From an uncultured Chthoniobacterales bacterium (GTDB taxonomy: Bacteria; Verrucomicrobiota; Verrucomicrobiia; Chthoniobacterales; CALDSX01), in the NCBI GenBank assembly GCA_937924445.1, contig CALDSX010000044.1:1-41447 (forward strand): a stretch of 41,447 nucleotides of DNA. Direction: 5' to 3'. The position numbers and the translations under genes are program-made. The notes beneath the pieces are model-generated. The model was not told where the DNA came from, did not search any database, and saw only the letters and a list, made by a program, of their open reading frames with translations. Each line of letters starts with the position of its first letter. Within the stretch, counting starts at the first letter, position 1. Below are positions 16,799 to 25,315 of this stretch, piece by piece.

Positions 16799-17991
16799 AA
16801 CCAAAACTACTTATTCCACTTGTCGTTGTCGCTGTTCTGACAGGAATCTTGGCGCTTTTTTTCAGCCGAAGTGGGGCCTCTCCCACGAAGGCTCAAGCTG
16901 GGGTCGGGGAGCGCCTTCTGCCGAACTTTCCGTTGAACGATGTGGCTCGAATCCGCGTTGCATCCGAAGATAACGAAGCTGTCGTTGAGCGCACTATTGA
17001 TGGCTGGGTTGTTCCCGCAAAATCATCCTATCCCGCAGATTTCGATCAGGTCAGCGATCTTCTCCGCAAAGTATGGGAGGCAAAGGTCGTCCAGATCGTT
17101 CAGGCGGGGCCGTCGGCGCATGGCCGACTAAAGCTTCTAGCCCCAGGCAAAGGGGAAAGCGCACCGAACCCTGACCAGGTGGGCACCTTGTTGGAATTCT
17201 TTGATACTACTGGCAAACTTGTCGGAAGTCTCATCCTCGGCAAAGAGAGCTCTTCAGGCGACAATACTACCTCCTGGCAAATGGGCGGTGGTGGGCGATT
17301 CGTTCTTGATCCCTCAAAACCAGACCGCGTTGCTCTGATCCCGGAATCCTTTACTGAGGCCGATCCCAATGTGCGCCAGTGGCTCAGCGATGACTTTTTC
17401 TCTATTCAAAAAGCGCGTTCTATCGTTGTCACAAATGCCGAAGGTACCGAAGCGTGGCGAGTCCAACGCGAGAACGAAACAGGCCAGTTTGCTTTGGAAA
17501 ATATTCCAGAAGGTCGCGAAGTAGACACCAACAAACTCTCTTCCCTGAGCACTTTATTGGCCTACCCTCGCATCGAAGACGTTGTCAACAGAGATGCCAG
17601 CCCTGAATCTAACGGACTCGAAAAACCTCTCAAGGCAGTCATTGAAACCTTCGACGGATTTATCTATGAAATCTCCGTTGGTGCCACCGGCCCACGTGCC
17701 ACTCGGCACCTGGCTCTCAAGGTGTCTGCCAACATCCCCGATAAGCGCGATGTACCCGAAGGCGAAAGCGAAGAGGATAAGAAGCGCCTTGATGACGAAT
17801 TCAGTGCCCGTGTAAAAAACCTTCAGGAAAAGCTTCAGAAAGAAAAGAAGTTTGAGGGATGGGTCTTCCTGGTGCCCGAAACGCAAGTGACAGACTTGTT
17901 AAAAACCACAACAGACTTTCTGAAGCCGCTAGAGGAAAAGAAAGAAGAAAATGTGGAACCTTCCTCGGAAACTGCTCCTCCTACCTCCTAG
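16795..17991 (+). CDS. DUF4340 domain protein
   Basis: A 398-residue protein with one N-terminal membrane segment (about 4-23) and a periplasmic DUF4340 region. That region carries repeated beta-rich modules typical of the domain (VARIRVASEDNEAVVERTIDGWVV; a second module around WRVQRENETGQFALENI). The C-terminal 75 residues are highly charged and helical (GESEEDKKRLDDEF, KNLQEKLQKEKK). DUF4340 genes are regularly found after GldG-like genes, and its role in the complex is unknown. It ends the operon; the next gene is convergent after 172 bases that hold nothing I can name. Confidence 0.85.
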   Translation: MKPKLLIPLVVVAVLTGILALFFSRSGASPTKAQAGVGERLLPNFPLNDVARIRVASEDNEAVVERTIDGWVVPAKSSYPADFDQVSDLLRKVWEAKVVQIVQAGPSAHGRLKLLAPGKGESAPNPDQVGTLLEFFDTTGKLVGSLILGKESSSGDNTTSWQMGGGGRFVLDPSKPDRVALIPESFTEADPNVRQWLSDDFFSIQKARSIVVTNAEGTEAWRVQRENETGQFALENIPEGREVDTNKLSSLSTLLAYPRIEDVVNRDASPESNGLEKPLKAVIETFDGFIYEISVGATGPRATRHLALKVSANIPDKRDVPEGESEEDKKRLDDEFSARVKNLQEKLQKEKKFEGWVFLVPETQVTDLLKTTTDFLKPLEEKKEENVEPSSETAPPTS

Positions 17992-18163
17992 CCCGCAGCT
18001 CGGGAGAGGTTTGCAAACAAGAAAAGTTAAATATTTCTCTGTGCGACCTTCTTCAGACACTCTGATCTGCTCAATGTGAGTGGAGGAGGGAGAGAGGGTT
18101 TTGTAGGCCTCTGTGACCTCCCCGGAAGGGCTCACTGTTTGAGGTGAGAGAAAGGGCTCAAGA

Positions 18164-19450
18164 TCAGGCATTCCAGAGTGTGTGACGAATTTTTTCGGGG
18201 TTAGGCAATGGGCCAAAAATGCCGAGCGCTCGACTCTCCGGTCGGGTAAGATCTGCCGCACAGGCTTGAATATCTGCTCTGGTAACAGTGCGAAAACGGT
18301 CGCGGGTTTCGGAAGGATCAATAGCCCTTTGATATCCAATAATCGATTCGCCAAGCCAGGTCATAAAACTGTGAGGTCCCTCAAGGTGCATATCAATCTG
18401 TCCAAGAGCATATTCTCGCGCACGATCAAATTCCCGGCTGGTCGGGCCTCGGTTAGCAAGAGAACGAATCTCGTCGAGCATTAGGCGCAGGCATACGAAG
18501 GCCCGTTCTGGTTCCGCAGCTGCGTCGAGAATAAGTGTGCCTGTTTCGTGAAGAGAACTTACGGAGCTATTCACTGAGTAGCAGAGCCCGCGGCGCTCTC
18601 GAAGGTTTTGAAACAATCTTGAACTCATTGTTTCACCAAGGATCACGCTCAGGAGCCTCAAAGCAAAACGTCGCGGATCATGCCGCCCGTAGGCGTGGAA
18701 ACCGAGCGCGAGGTGGGTTTGCTCTGCTCGACCCTCCTCAATCCGAACCGGCTCGCTTTGGGTTCGTCGCCCATTCCATCGCTTGAAAGCAAAGCCACGC
18801 TCGATTGTGTGGATGGAGCCAAACTTTTTTTCGACGAGATCAACCAATTCCTCATGGCTGGTGGCTCCGGCAGCGCTGACAACGACACCCCGGTTTCTGG
18901 CAAGCCGCCGGTGGAGTGCGACAAGATCAGCGCGAGTGATGGCATCCACCGTTTCGAGTGTGCCAGTAACGGGACGCCCTAAGGGGTGGTCATTAAACAT
19001 CGCCGCTGCAAGTAATTCCTCGACCTTTTGTGCCGGCTGGTCGGTGACCATTTGGATTTCTTCACGAATCACACCGCGCTCGCGCTCCACCTCTTTTTCA
19101 GGAAGAACCGAGTGAAGCAGCATGTCAGAGAGCACATCGAGCATCCTGGGTAAATGACGCGCAGCCGCCTGCGCATAAAAACACATGTGATCCTCGGCGG
19201 TGAAGGCATTAAGTTGTCCCCCCGCTTCTTCGATCTCGCTGGAAATGCGAAAGGCGTTCCGCTTGCCGGTCCCTTTAAAGAGCATATGCTCCAAAAAATG
19301 GAAAGCCCCACCCAGCCGCTCTGGTTCGTGTCGGGCACCCACTGGGAGCCAGATGCCGACACTTGTTGTGAGTGCTGTCGGCATTGTGTAACTCACAACG
19401 CTAATCCCCGAGCGAAGCCGTGAAAATAGGAAGTCCAGCTCCTGTGTCAT
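18164..19450 (-). CDS. M16 family zinc peptidase (insulinase/processing-peptidase type)
   Basis: A 428-residue metallopeptidase. The inverted zinc motif HFLEH is at 51-55 (His51, Glu54, His55) and the third ligand Glu131 lies 76 residues later in ERGVIREEI, the usual spacing. The C-terminal half is the second M16 domain, with FQNLRERRGLCYSVNSSVSS. The single-chain length of about 430 residues fits bacterial PqqL-like or YmxG-like peptidases, which degrade small peptides. The ATG at 19450 was chosen because GGAAGGGG precedes it and it overlaps the ispD stop; the frame also extends to a GTG at 19477. Confidence 0.92.
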   Translation of the reverse strand: MTQELDFLFSRLRSGISVVSYTMPTALTTSVGIWLPVGARHEPERLGGAFHFLEHMLFKGTGKRNAFRISSEIEEAGGQLNAFTAEDHMCFYAQAAARHLPRMLDVLSDMLLHSVLPEKEVERERGVIREEIQMVTDQPAQKVEELLAAAMFNDHPLGRPVTGTLETVDAITRADLVALHRRLARNRGVVVSAAGATSHEELVDLVEKKFGSIHTIERGFAFKRWNGRRTQSEPVRIEEGRAEQTHLALGFHAYGRHDPRRFALRLLSVILGETMSSRLFQNLRERRGLCYSVNSSVSSLHETGTLILDAAAEPERAFVCLRLMLDEIRSLANRGPTSREFDRAREYALGQIDMHLEGPHSFMTWLGESIIGYQRAIDPSETRDRFRTVTRADIQACAADLTRPESRALGIFGPLPNPEKIRHTLWNA

Positions 19451-20196
19451 TCGCCCCCTTCCCGATCTTCTTTGCACGCGTGCTGTTTGACAATCAGTGC
19501 TTCGGCCAATTCAAGATCTGATTCAAAGGTGATTTTGGGATTCCACCGGCTGCTCGGGACAAGGCGAACGGAGTGTCCCGCGGCAAGCATTGCCGAAACA
19601 TCGTCAGTCAGCGCCAATCCTGCCGAATGGGCCTGCGCGATCGCAGCAGAGATTTCACCAAGTCGAAAGACTTGGGGTGTCTGCATAGCCCAGATGTTCT
19701 CGCGAGGAACAGGCACAAGAGCATTGCCGTTGGCGTCGGCTCGCATGAGAGTGTCAACAAGCGGGGTGGCACAGGCTGCGGCACCAAAGTGCGCCGCAGT
19801 TGTGACAACGGCAGAAATGTCTTCCACGCAGGCAAGAGGGCGTGCCGCATCATGAATCGCAACGAGGCGTTCAACGCCACGTGCCAGACGTTTGATGAGG
19901 CTCTCAAGCCCCGACGCGACGGAATCTCGCCGCTCTTCTCCTGCATCTGCAAAAACCAAGCTATCGGACGACTGCCTCAGCAACGCCGCAAACTCAGCTC
20001 TACGTTCCTGGCGACAGACAACAACAACAGCTTCACAACCTGGCACCGAACGAAGCGACTCAAAAGAGCGCGCCAATACGGTCTTTCCGTTCAGAAGAGC
20101 GGAGAGCTTGTCAAATCCCAACCGCCTGCTGCAACCTCCCGCGACAATGACTGCGTCGAACGGGAACGGTGTGTTATTGCGAAGTAGACATTTCAT
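19447..20196 (-). CDS. ispD: 2-C-methyl-D-erythritol 4-phosphate cytidylyltransferase (IspD)
   Basis: A 249-residue nucleotidyltransferase of the MEP isoprenoid pathway, making CDP-methylerythritol from MEP and CTP. The CTP-binding start is AVIVAGGCSRRLGFDK, the loop is VAIHDAARPL, and QTPQVFRL is the family's product-side motif. Gly-Ser/Gly at the start of the phosphate loop is replaced by Cys (GGCSRR), a small variation. The ATG at 20196 was chosen over a TTG at 20241, but neither has a strong ribosome site. The stop overlaps the start of the M16 peptidase. Confidence 0.93.
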   Translation of the reverse strand: MKCLLRNNTPFPFDAVIVAGGCSRRLGFDKLSALLNGKTVLARSFESLRSVPGCEAVVVVCRQERRAEFAALLRQSSDSLVFADAGEERRDSVASGLESLIKRLARGVERLVAIHDAARPLACVEDISAVVTTAAHFGAAACATPLVDTLMRADANGNALVPVPRENIWAMQTPQVFRLGEISAAIAQAHSAGLALTDDVSAMLAAGHSVRLVPSSRWNPKITFESDLELAEALIVKQHACKEDREGGE

Positions 20197-20266
20197 CCAA
20201 CAGCAACCACTAACTATCGCAAGCCTGTGCGGCAGCTCCAACGTAGGTTTGCGAACTTCTGGCGAA

Positions 20267-20722
20267 TTATCCGCCCAGATGTTTTTTTATTGCAACGCTC
20301 AGTGTGCGTCCGTCAATACGCCCGGCAGCTTTGGCGGTCGCTATCTTCATTAGGAGGCCCATTTTCGATGGATCTTTCCCCCCGACCTCCTCAATGCTTT
20401 CGAGAATGATGGCCTCAATTTCCTCGTTCGAAAGGGGTTTTGGCAGATAAGTCGACAGGAGGGCCAATTCTTCATGCTCTTTAGCTGCGAGTTCCGGGCG
20501 ACCTCCTTTTTCAAACGCCGAGATAGAGTCCTCACGCTGCTTTACAAGCTTACGGATGACAGCGGTCGCTTCAGCGTCGTCGAGCTCTGCATCAGCACCC
20601 CCTTTTTCTATAGCGGAATTTTTGAGGGCGCTTTTAAGCATGCGAAGAACCGAAAGCCGAAGCTGATCTCGGGCTTTCATGGCTGCCTTGAGGTCTTCGT
20701 CAATTTTTTGCTGACACGTCAT
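20267..20722 (-). CDS. GatB/YqeY family protein
   Basis: A 151-residue protein with the YqeY pattern throughout: KIDEDLKAAMKARDQLRLSVLRMLKSALKNSA, then EREDSISAFEKGGR-like text and the C-terminal LSTYLPKPLSNEEIEAII and KMGLLMKIATAKAAGRIDG. The domain also occurs at the end of GatB, where it helps bind tRNA; the role of the free protein is unknown. It lies 12 bases downstream of lpdA and 70 upstream of ispD on the same strand, in an operon-like series. Confidence 0.93.
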   Translation of the reverse strand: MTCQQKIDEDLKAAMKARDQLRLSVLRMLKSALKNSAIEKGGADAELDDAEATAVIRKLVKQREDSISAFEKGGRPELAAKEHEELALLSTYLPKPLSNEEIEAIILESIEEVGGKDPSKMGLLMKIATAKAAGRIDGRTLSVAIKKHLGG

Positions 20723-20734
20723 GGTGCTTACCGG

Positions 20735-22117
20735 TCAGATGTTGATAGCGTGCCCCATTGCCACGCCAACAGCCTCATGCACACCTTCACTCAGGGTCGG
20801 ATGCGCATGGATGGTCGCTTCGATTTCCTCGTAGGTCGCCTCCATTGTAATCGCAAGCCCGAGCTCGGCAATAAGTTCGGTCGCCTCAGCGCCAATGATA
20901 TGCGCACCAAGGATTTCCCCGTGCGGTTCGCCCACGATGATCTTGATGAAACCTTCACTCTCACCCACTGCAAGCGCTTTGCCGGAAGCAAGAAAGGGAA
21001 ATTTGCCAACACGAAATTTGAGCCCTTTTTCCTTTGCCGCCCGCTCAGTAAGACCAACGCTGGCCACCTGAGGCTGACAGTAGGTGCAGCCAGGGAAAAT
21101 GGTGACTTTCTGAGGTTTCTTGCCAAGGAACATTCCATTGACGGCTTGGATGGCCTCCCAGCTTGCGACATGGGCAAGCCAAGGTGGCCCAATGATGTCG
21201 CCGGCAGCAAAAATGCCTTCGACGCTTGTCTGATAGCGATCGTCCACTTGAATGTAACCCCGATTGGTTTTGGCAAGTTCCAGCCCGCCGGGAAGAAGAG
21301 GCATGACACCGATCGCCACAAGAAGCACTTCGGCAGAGATGGTATCCGCTTTCTTATCGTCAGATTCGAAAGTCACCTTCACACCCTTGGTGGAGGCTTC
21401 GGCCTTTGTCACCTTGGACCCAGTGTGAATGGTGATGCCCTGCTTGGACAATGATTTTTGCAGAGCCAGACTTATTTCAGTGTCTTCCACCGGAAGGATG
21501 TTTGGCATCATCTCAATCAGAGTGACCTTTGTCCCAAAGGAGTTAAAGAAATACGCAAACTCCACACCAATCGCTCCGGCACCTAGGATGACCATGCTTG
21601 AAGGTTGTTTTTCGAGAACCATAGCCTGGCGGCTCCCGATGACGGTTGTCCCATTAAATGGCAAATCCGGGAAGGGTCGGCTCACAACGCCGGTTGCTAC
21701 GAGAATTCGCTCACACTCAATCTCCTGCATTTTGCCTTCGGCAGTGACGACGCGCACAAGCCCAGCAGAGATGATTTCCGCCTCGCCTTTGATGTAATCA
21801 ACTTTATTCTTTTTGAAAAGCATTTCGATACCACCAGCCAAACGGTCTGCCACTCCACGACTGCGCGAGATGATCTTGTCCCATTCGAAGGAAAGCTTCT
21901 CAAATTTGAATCCAAAGTCCGCTGCGCGGTGATTCATTAGATGATAGAGTTCGGCGTTGCGCAAAAGGGATTTTGTTGGTATGCACCCCCAATTCAGGCA
22001 AGTGCCTCCAGCACGTTCCTTTTCCACACACGCGACTTTTTTACCGAGCTGCGCCGCCCGAATCGCGCCGACGTAGCCTGCCGGACCACCACCGATGACA
22101 AGAAGATCGTATCTCAT
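20735..22117 (-). CDS. lpdA: Dihydrolipoyl dehydrogenase (E3)
   Basis: A 460-residue flavoprotein disulfide reductase. FAD motif VIGGGPAGYVGA begins at 8; the redox disulfide is GGTCLNWGCIPTKS with Cys40 and Cys45. The NAD motif VILGAGAIGVEFA lies in the middle, a second FAD segment is GIFAAGDI, and the C-terminal catalytic His-Glu is in HAHPTLSEGVHEA. It reoxidises dihydrolipoamide in the pyruvate and 2-oxoglutarate dehydrogenase complexes or the glycine system; the E1/E2 genes are not in the window. It is first in the minus operon lpdA-yqeY-ispD-M16. Confidence 0.96.
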   Translation of the reverse strand: MRYDLLVIGGGPAGYVGAIRAAQLGKKVACVEKERAGGTCLNWGCIPTKSLLRNAELYHLMNHRAADFGFKFEKLSFEWDKIISRSRGVADRLAGGIEMLFKKNKVDYIKGEAEIISAGLVRVVTAEGKMQEIECERILVATGVVSRPFPDLPFNGTTVIGSRQAMVLEKQPSSMVILGAGAIGVEFAYFFNSFGTKVTLIEMMPNILPVEDTEISLALQKSLSKQGITIHTGSKVTKAEASTKGVKVTFESDDKKADTISAEVLLVAIGVMPLLPGGLELAKTNRGYIQVDDRYQTSVEGIFAAGDIIGPPWLAHVASWEAIQAVNGMFLGKKPQKVTIFPGCTYCQPQVASVGLTERAAKEKGLKFRVGKFPFLASGKALAVGESEGFIKIIVGEPHGEILGAHIIGAEATELIAELGLAITMEATYEEIEATIHAHPTLSEGVHEAVGVAMGHAINI

Positions 22118-22239
22118 GAGAATAGGATATTAACCGTCGTGCCTATTACTGCAAGCCCCTCGTTCGGACAATCAATTTTCAACAAACGGCAATTTCGCAC
22201 CCCACGGTGGCACACTCGCCGGATTGATTTTCCAAAATA

Positions 22240-23310
22240 TTGAAGCAGATTTTTTTAAAAGGGTCCATTCAAACAGCTCAACTTTTGGTGAACAAGGAAA
22301 TAGGAGAAAAAAATATCAAAAGAGAGAAGCTCGACAAAAAAGCTCCGCGTCAGCGTTCTGTCACCAGGCTCTTTTCGAAAGGTTCGCCCATCAAAAAAGC
22401 AGCGAAAGGGTTTGATGAAAAAGCTCATAGCGACGCCACACGTGTCGGGCTTCGTCCGGTGCGTAATCAGACCAAAGGCCGGAGCTATCTTTTGGATGTT
22501 CTCTTGCCATCTTTTTTCACAAAACGCCGACATCCCTCATCAGCAAAATCTCTGCCAGAGCTTGCACCCGGCGTCTCCTGCGTAACGTGGATTGGACATG
22601 CAAGTTTTTTAATTCGAACTCCTTACGGTAGTATTCTAATTGATCCCATTTGGGCAAAATGGTTGAAAGTTGTGAAGCGGTTAAAACCGCCGGGTGTTCA
22701 CCATTCGCACCTGCCACCTGCCGATCTTGTGTTGGTGACGCATGCGCATTTTGATCACCTCGATAAAAAAAGCCTTCGCGTTGTGGCGGATGGACAACCG
22801 ATCGTGGTGCCGTTTGCGGTGGGGAATCTTGTTCAACGTCTTGGGTTCAGCGAAGTTCACGAACTCAATTATTGGGAATCGTTTGAACGCAGGGGGTTAC
22901 GTGTGACTCTAACTCCCTGTCATCACTGGGGGGCCCGGGTGCTGCACGACAGACATCGCGGGTTCGGCGGTTTTGTCGTTCAGACGCCCTCATTAACGCT
23001 TTATCATTGTGGTGACAGCGCTTGGTTTAACGGATTTGAGGAAATCGGACGGCGATTCCAAATCGATGTGGCTCTGCTCCCTATTGGGGCTTACGAGCCG
23101 CCAAGTGGACGCGATGTTCATATGAACCCGGAGGAGGCGATCCAAGCATTCAAAGCCATTGGCGCCAAACATTTTATCCCGATGCATTATGGATCCTTTC
23201 CCCTTAGCATGGAACCGATGGATGAGCCTCTGCACAGACTTCAGACTCGTGCGCGCCTCGAACAACTTGATGTCTGCGTTCTCGAAGAAGGGGATTCGGC
23301 CTTTTTTTAA
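22240..23310 (+). CDS. MBL-fold metallo-hydrolase (NAPE-PLD/UlaG-like), non-ATG start
   Basis: A metallo-beta-lactamase-fold protein of up to 356 residues. The metal motif is THAHFDHLD; other ligands are in TPCHHWGAR, YHCGDSAWF and the ending IPMHYGSFP. With WIGHASFLI before the core it resembles N-acyl-phosphatidylethanolamine phospholipase D-like and UlaG-like proteins, commonly bacterial and of unknown substrate. No in-frame ATG exists before the conserved part. The start is therefore TTG at 22240, GTG at 22288 or another non-standard codon; none has a convincing ribosome site. The N-terminal 70 residues are strongly basic and poorly conserved, so the true start may be well downstream. The stop is followed by a T-rich tract. 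Confidence 0.8.
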   Translation: MKQIFLKGSIQTAQLLVNKEIGEKNIKREKLDKKAPRQRSVTRLFSKGSPIKKAAKGFDEKAHSDATRVGLRPVRNQTKGRSYLLDVLLPSFFTKRRHPSSAKSLPELAPGVSCVTWIGHASFLIRTPYGSILIDPIWAKWLKVVKRLKPPGVHHSHLPPADLVLVTHAHFDHLDKKSLRVVADGQPIVVPFAVGNLVQRLGFSEVHELNYWESFERRGLRVTLTPCHHWGARVLHDRHRGFGGFVVQTPSLTLYHCGDSAWFNGFEEIGRRFQIDVALLPIGAYEPPSGRDVHMNPEEAIQAFKAIGAKHFIPMHYGSFPLSMEPMDEPLHRLQTRARLEQLDVCVLEEGDSAFF

Positions 23311-23592
23311 TTTTTCTCTCCTTAAAAGATCCAATCCCTCTGTTCCGGCTCCGTTCCAAACGTCGACCTCGATATCTGCCTGAGAACGAAGGAAAAGGAT
23401 TGGTTAAAAAACGCCACTCATCTGCTCTTGCTCTGGCGTGTCACAATTTGACATTATTAAGTGATCAAAAATCACCACTTAAAATCGCCCTCTCGTTTGC
23501 TGGTCTCTCTCATTAGACTTTTCACCCAAATTTTTTCACGAATCTCGAGATATCTTGTGGGACAAAACCAAAAAAAAATAATTTTATCTGTC
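23311..23592. other. Non-coding upstream region of glnII
   Basis: Together with the promoter and leader below, about 400 bases separate the MBL gene and glnII. The A/T-rich part holds no ORF I trust. It contains a perfect 7-bp inverted repeat at 23457-23482 and a TTGACA at 23448-23453 with no good -10 box at normal spacing. The region is large enough to be a regulatory region for glnII. Confidence 0.6.
23457..23482. promoter_or_regulatory. Operator-like inverted repeat upstream of glnII
   Basis: TTAAGTG (23457-23463) and CACTTAA (23476-23482) are a perfect 7-base inverted repeat around a 12-base centre that itself contains GTGAT/ATCAC symmetry. It lies about 110 bases before the sigma-54-like promoter, where activators of such promoters usually bind. 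Which protein binds is unknown. Confidence 0.35.
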
Positions 23593-23608
23593 TGGCATAC
23601 TAACTGCT
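23593..23608 (+). promoter_or_regulatory. Candidate sigma-54 promoter of glnII
   Basis: TGGCAT-ACTAA-CTGCT matches the sigma-54 consensus TGGCAC-N5-TTGCW in 9 of 11 fixed positions, with the essential GG at -24 and GC at -12 in the correct 10-base spacing. It would start transcription near 23619, about 90 bases before the glnII ATG. Sigma-54 control of glutamine synthetase is well known in other bacteria, which adds support. The site was found by eye, so chance matches are possible. Confidence 0.5.
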
Positions 23609-23633
23609 AATCCGCATTTCTTGTTCTAAACAT

Positions 23634-23680
23634 CCGCAAGGAGCCTGGCCGCAGTCGTAGCGCTTCGGGTGTGCTTGCGG
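23634..23680 (+). promoter_or_regulatory. Hairpin in the glnII leader
   Basis: CCGCAAG (23634-23640) and CTTGCGG (23674-23680) form a perfect 7-bp stem that encloses 33 bases including a small inner CGC/GTG stem-loop. It sits between the candidate transcription start and the ATG at 23711. It does not resemble the known glutamine riboswitch consensus as I remember it. A leader RNA role is a guess. Confidence 0.3.
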
Positions 23681-23710
23681 AGCCAACCAAAAAATAGACC
23701 TCACTCAGAA

Positions 23711-24724
23711 ATGACGAAATATCGCCTCGAATACATCTGGCTCGACGGTTACCAACCAGTACCAAACCTCCGCGGCAAGACGAAGATTGTTGAATCTATT
23801 TCCCCTCCGAGTCTTTCGGAGATTCCGCAATGGAATTTTGACGGCAGCTCAACGCAACAAGCCGAGGGAAAATTCTCCGACTGCCTCCTTAAGCCTGTGG
23901 CGCTTTACCCAGACGCCTCTCGCACCAACGGCCTTCTCGTAATGTGCGAAGTTCTAAATCCCGACGGAACACCTCATCCATCGAATTCGCGGGCAACAAT
24001 TTTGGATGATCCTGATGCTTGGTTTGGTTTTGAGCAGGAATACTTCCTCTACTACGATGGACGCCCTCTCGGCTTTCCGGAAAAAGGTTATCCGGGCCCT
24101 CAAGGGACTTATTACACCGGAGTGGGTTATAAAAACGTCGGCAACATTGCCCGCAATATTGTCGAGGAACATCTTGACCTTTGCTTGGCAGCCGGAATAA
24201 ACCACGAAGGTATCAACGCGGAAGTCGCGATGGGTCAGTGGGAATTCCAAATCTTCGGCAAGGGCTCCGCTAAAGCGGCGGATGATGTATGGATTGCCCG
24301 TTATCTACTCATGCGGCTCTGTGAAAAATATCATGTGGATGTTGAGTTGCACTGCAAACCGATTCGAGGGGATTGGAACGGGTCCGGAATGCACACCAAC
24401 TTCTCGACCAAATTCATGCGCGAAGTCGGCGGAAAAGATTACTTTGAGAGACTTATGGCTGCCTTCGAGAAATATCGTGACGAGCACATAGCCGTTTACG
24501 GACCGGACAATGAACTGCGGCTAACCGGTCTCCATGAGACACAGTCGATTGATAAATTCTCTTACGGCCTTGCCGATCGTGGAGCGTCCATCCGGGTGCC
24601 GCACAGTTTCATCAGCAACGGCTACAGAGGATATCTCGAAGACCGTCGCCCGAATTCCCAGGCTGATCCCTATCAGGTCGCATCTCGGATTTTGAAGACA
24701 ATATCACTTGTGCCCACGGCTTAA
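23711..24724 (+). CDS. glnII: Glutamine synthetase, type II (GlnII/eukaryote-like)
   Basis: A 337-residue enzyme that makes glutamine from glutamate, ammonia and ATP. Its length and motifs are those of GSII, not the roughly 470-residue GSI: YIWLDGYQP and LRGKTKIV at the start, WNFDGSST, FGFEQEYFLY, the ATP-binding segment with HCKPIRGDWNGSGMHTN, and the end RRPNSQADPYQVASRIL. The ATG at 23711 is chosen because GSII homology begins there; the open frame upstream starts in the leader. There is no adenylylation-type loop, so regulation is probably transcriptional, fitting the candidate sigma-54 site upstream. A clear terminator follows. Confidence 0.95.
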   Translation: MTKYRLEYIWLDGYQPVPNLRGKTKIVESISPPSLSEIPQWNFDGSSTQQAEGKFSDCLLKPVALYPDASRTNGLLVMCEVLNPDGTPHPSNSRATILDDPDAWFGFEQEYFLYYDGRPLGFPEKGYPGPQGTYYTGVGYKNVGNIARNIVEEHLDLCLAAGINHEGINAEVAMGQWEFQIFGKGSAKAADDVWIARYLLMRLCEKYHVDVELHCKPIRGDWNGSGMHTNFSTKFMREVGGKDYFERLMAAFEKYRDEHIAVYGPDNELRLTGLHETQSIDKFSYGLADRGASIRVPHSFISNGYRGYLEDRRPNSQADPYQVASRILKTISLVPTA

Positions 24725-24749
24725 GCGCTTCCTGAGTTCGGATTCTTCA

Positions 24750-24777
24750 GCGGCACCGCTTCACAAAGCGGTGCCGC
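24750..24777 (+). terminator. Rho-independent terminator of glnII
   Basis: A perfect 12-bp stem, GCGGCACCGCTT with AAGCGGTGCCGC, and a 4-base loop (CACA), followed by TTCTTGTTCT. It lies 25 bases after the glnII stop. The stem can also form in RNA from the convergent DUF4112 gene, but a T tract is present only on the plus side. Confidence 0.85.
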
Positions 24778-24796
24778 TTCTTGTTCTCCAGGTGCT

Positions 24797-25306
24797 TTAT
24801 TTTCCAAAGAAGCTTGAGAAAATGTCACCCACCGTTTGAAAGATAGCGTAAAACATCAAGACAGCGCCGGTGATAGAGCCAACGGCGATCAGCAGCGCAA
24901 GAAAGGCAAGGATGTAATGTCGGCGAGGAACAGGGCGGCCAGCCCCACCGGCGTGTTCCACCGCCAATCGAAGATTGCGTACATTGCTCTTGAACCAAAA
25001 AGAGAAAGCGTCTCCAAAGATCGGAACGAATCCAAGAACGGTGTTGATAATGACATTTAGAATCATCCGCACCACAATAATGATCGGAAGTCGCTCTCCG
25101 AGAGAGGTGCAAATAGCCGCCACTGAGACAACGGCACTTATGCTATCGCCGATGCCCGGAAACAAACCGAGAAGCGGATCCAAACCAAAACGCAGACGTG
25201 TGCCAGGCACACGGAAGAGGTCGTCCATGATGCGAGCAATTTCCCGGATCGCATCGGGGCCGGGCATTTCGGAGCACTCATCGATGCTCGTTCCCCTCTT
25301 CTTCAT
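24797..25306 (-). CDS. DUF4112 membrane protein
   Basis: A 169-residue protein. It matches DUF4112: RFGLDPLLGLFPGIGDSIS, a hydrophobic region, then GFVPIFGDAFSFWFKSN, and further membrane segments (two in the first half, one at about 127-150). The family has no known function. The gene starts 9 bases after the alpha-E gene's stop on the same strand, so it is the third gene of the ATP-grasp/alpha-E operon. Transcription in the opposite direction from glnII meets it at the shared hairpin. Confidence 0.85.
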   Translation of the reverse strand: MKKRGTSIDECSEMPGPDAIREIARIMDDLFRVPGTRLRFGLDPLLGLFPGIGDSISAVVSVAAICTSLGERLPIIIVVRMILNVIINTVLGFVPIFGDAFSFWFKSNVRNLRLAVEHAGGAGRPVPRRHYILAFLALLIAVGSITGAVLMFYAIFQTVGDIFSSFFGK

Positions 25307-25315
25307 TCTAGAGGC

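Noticed and set aside
18000-18163. A terminator between DUF4340 and the M16 peptidase
   Set aside because: Only a 5-bp CTCAC/GTGAG stem with an 8-base loop is visible, with no T tract.
20474-21454. Plus-strand ORF of 326 residues
   Set aside because: It is antisense to lpdA and yqeY, both of which have full motifs.
23634-23680. A known glutamine riboswitch in the glnII leader
   Set aside because: The hairpin does not show the conserved bases I recall for the glnA motif, so only a generic structured leader is claimed.
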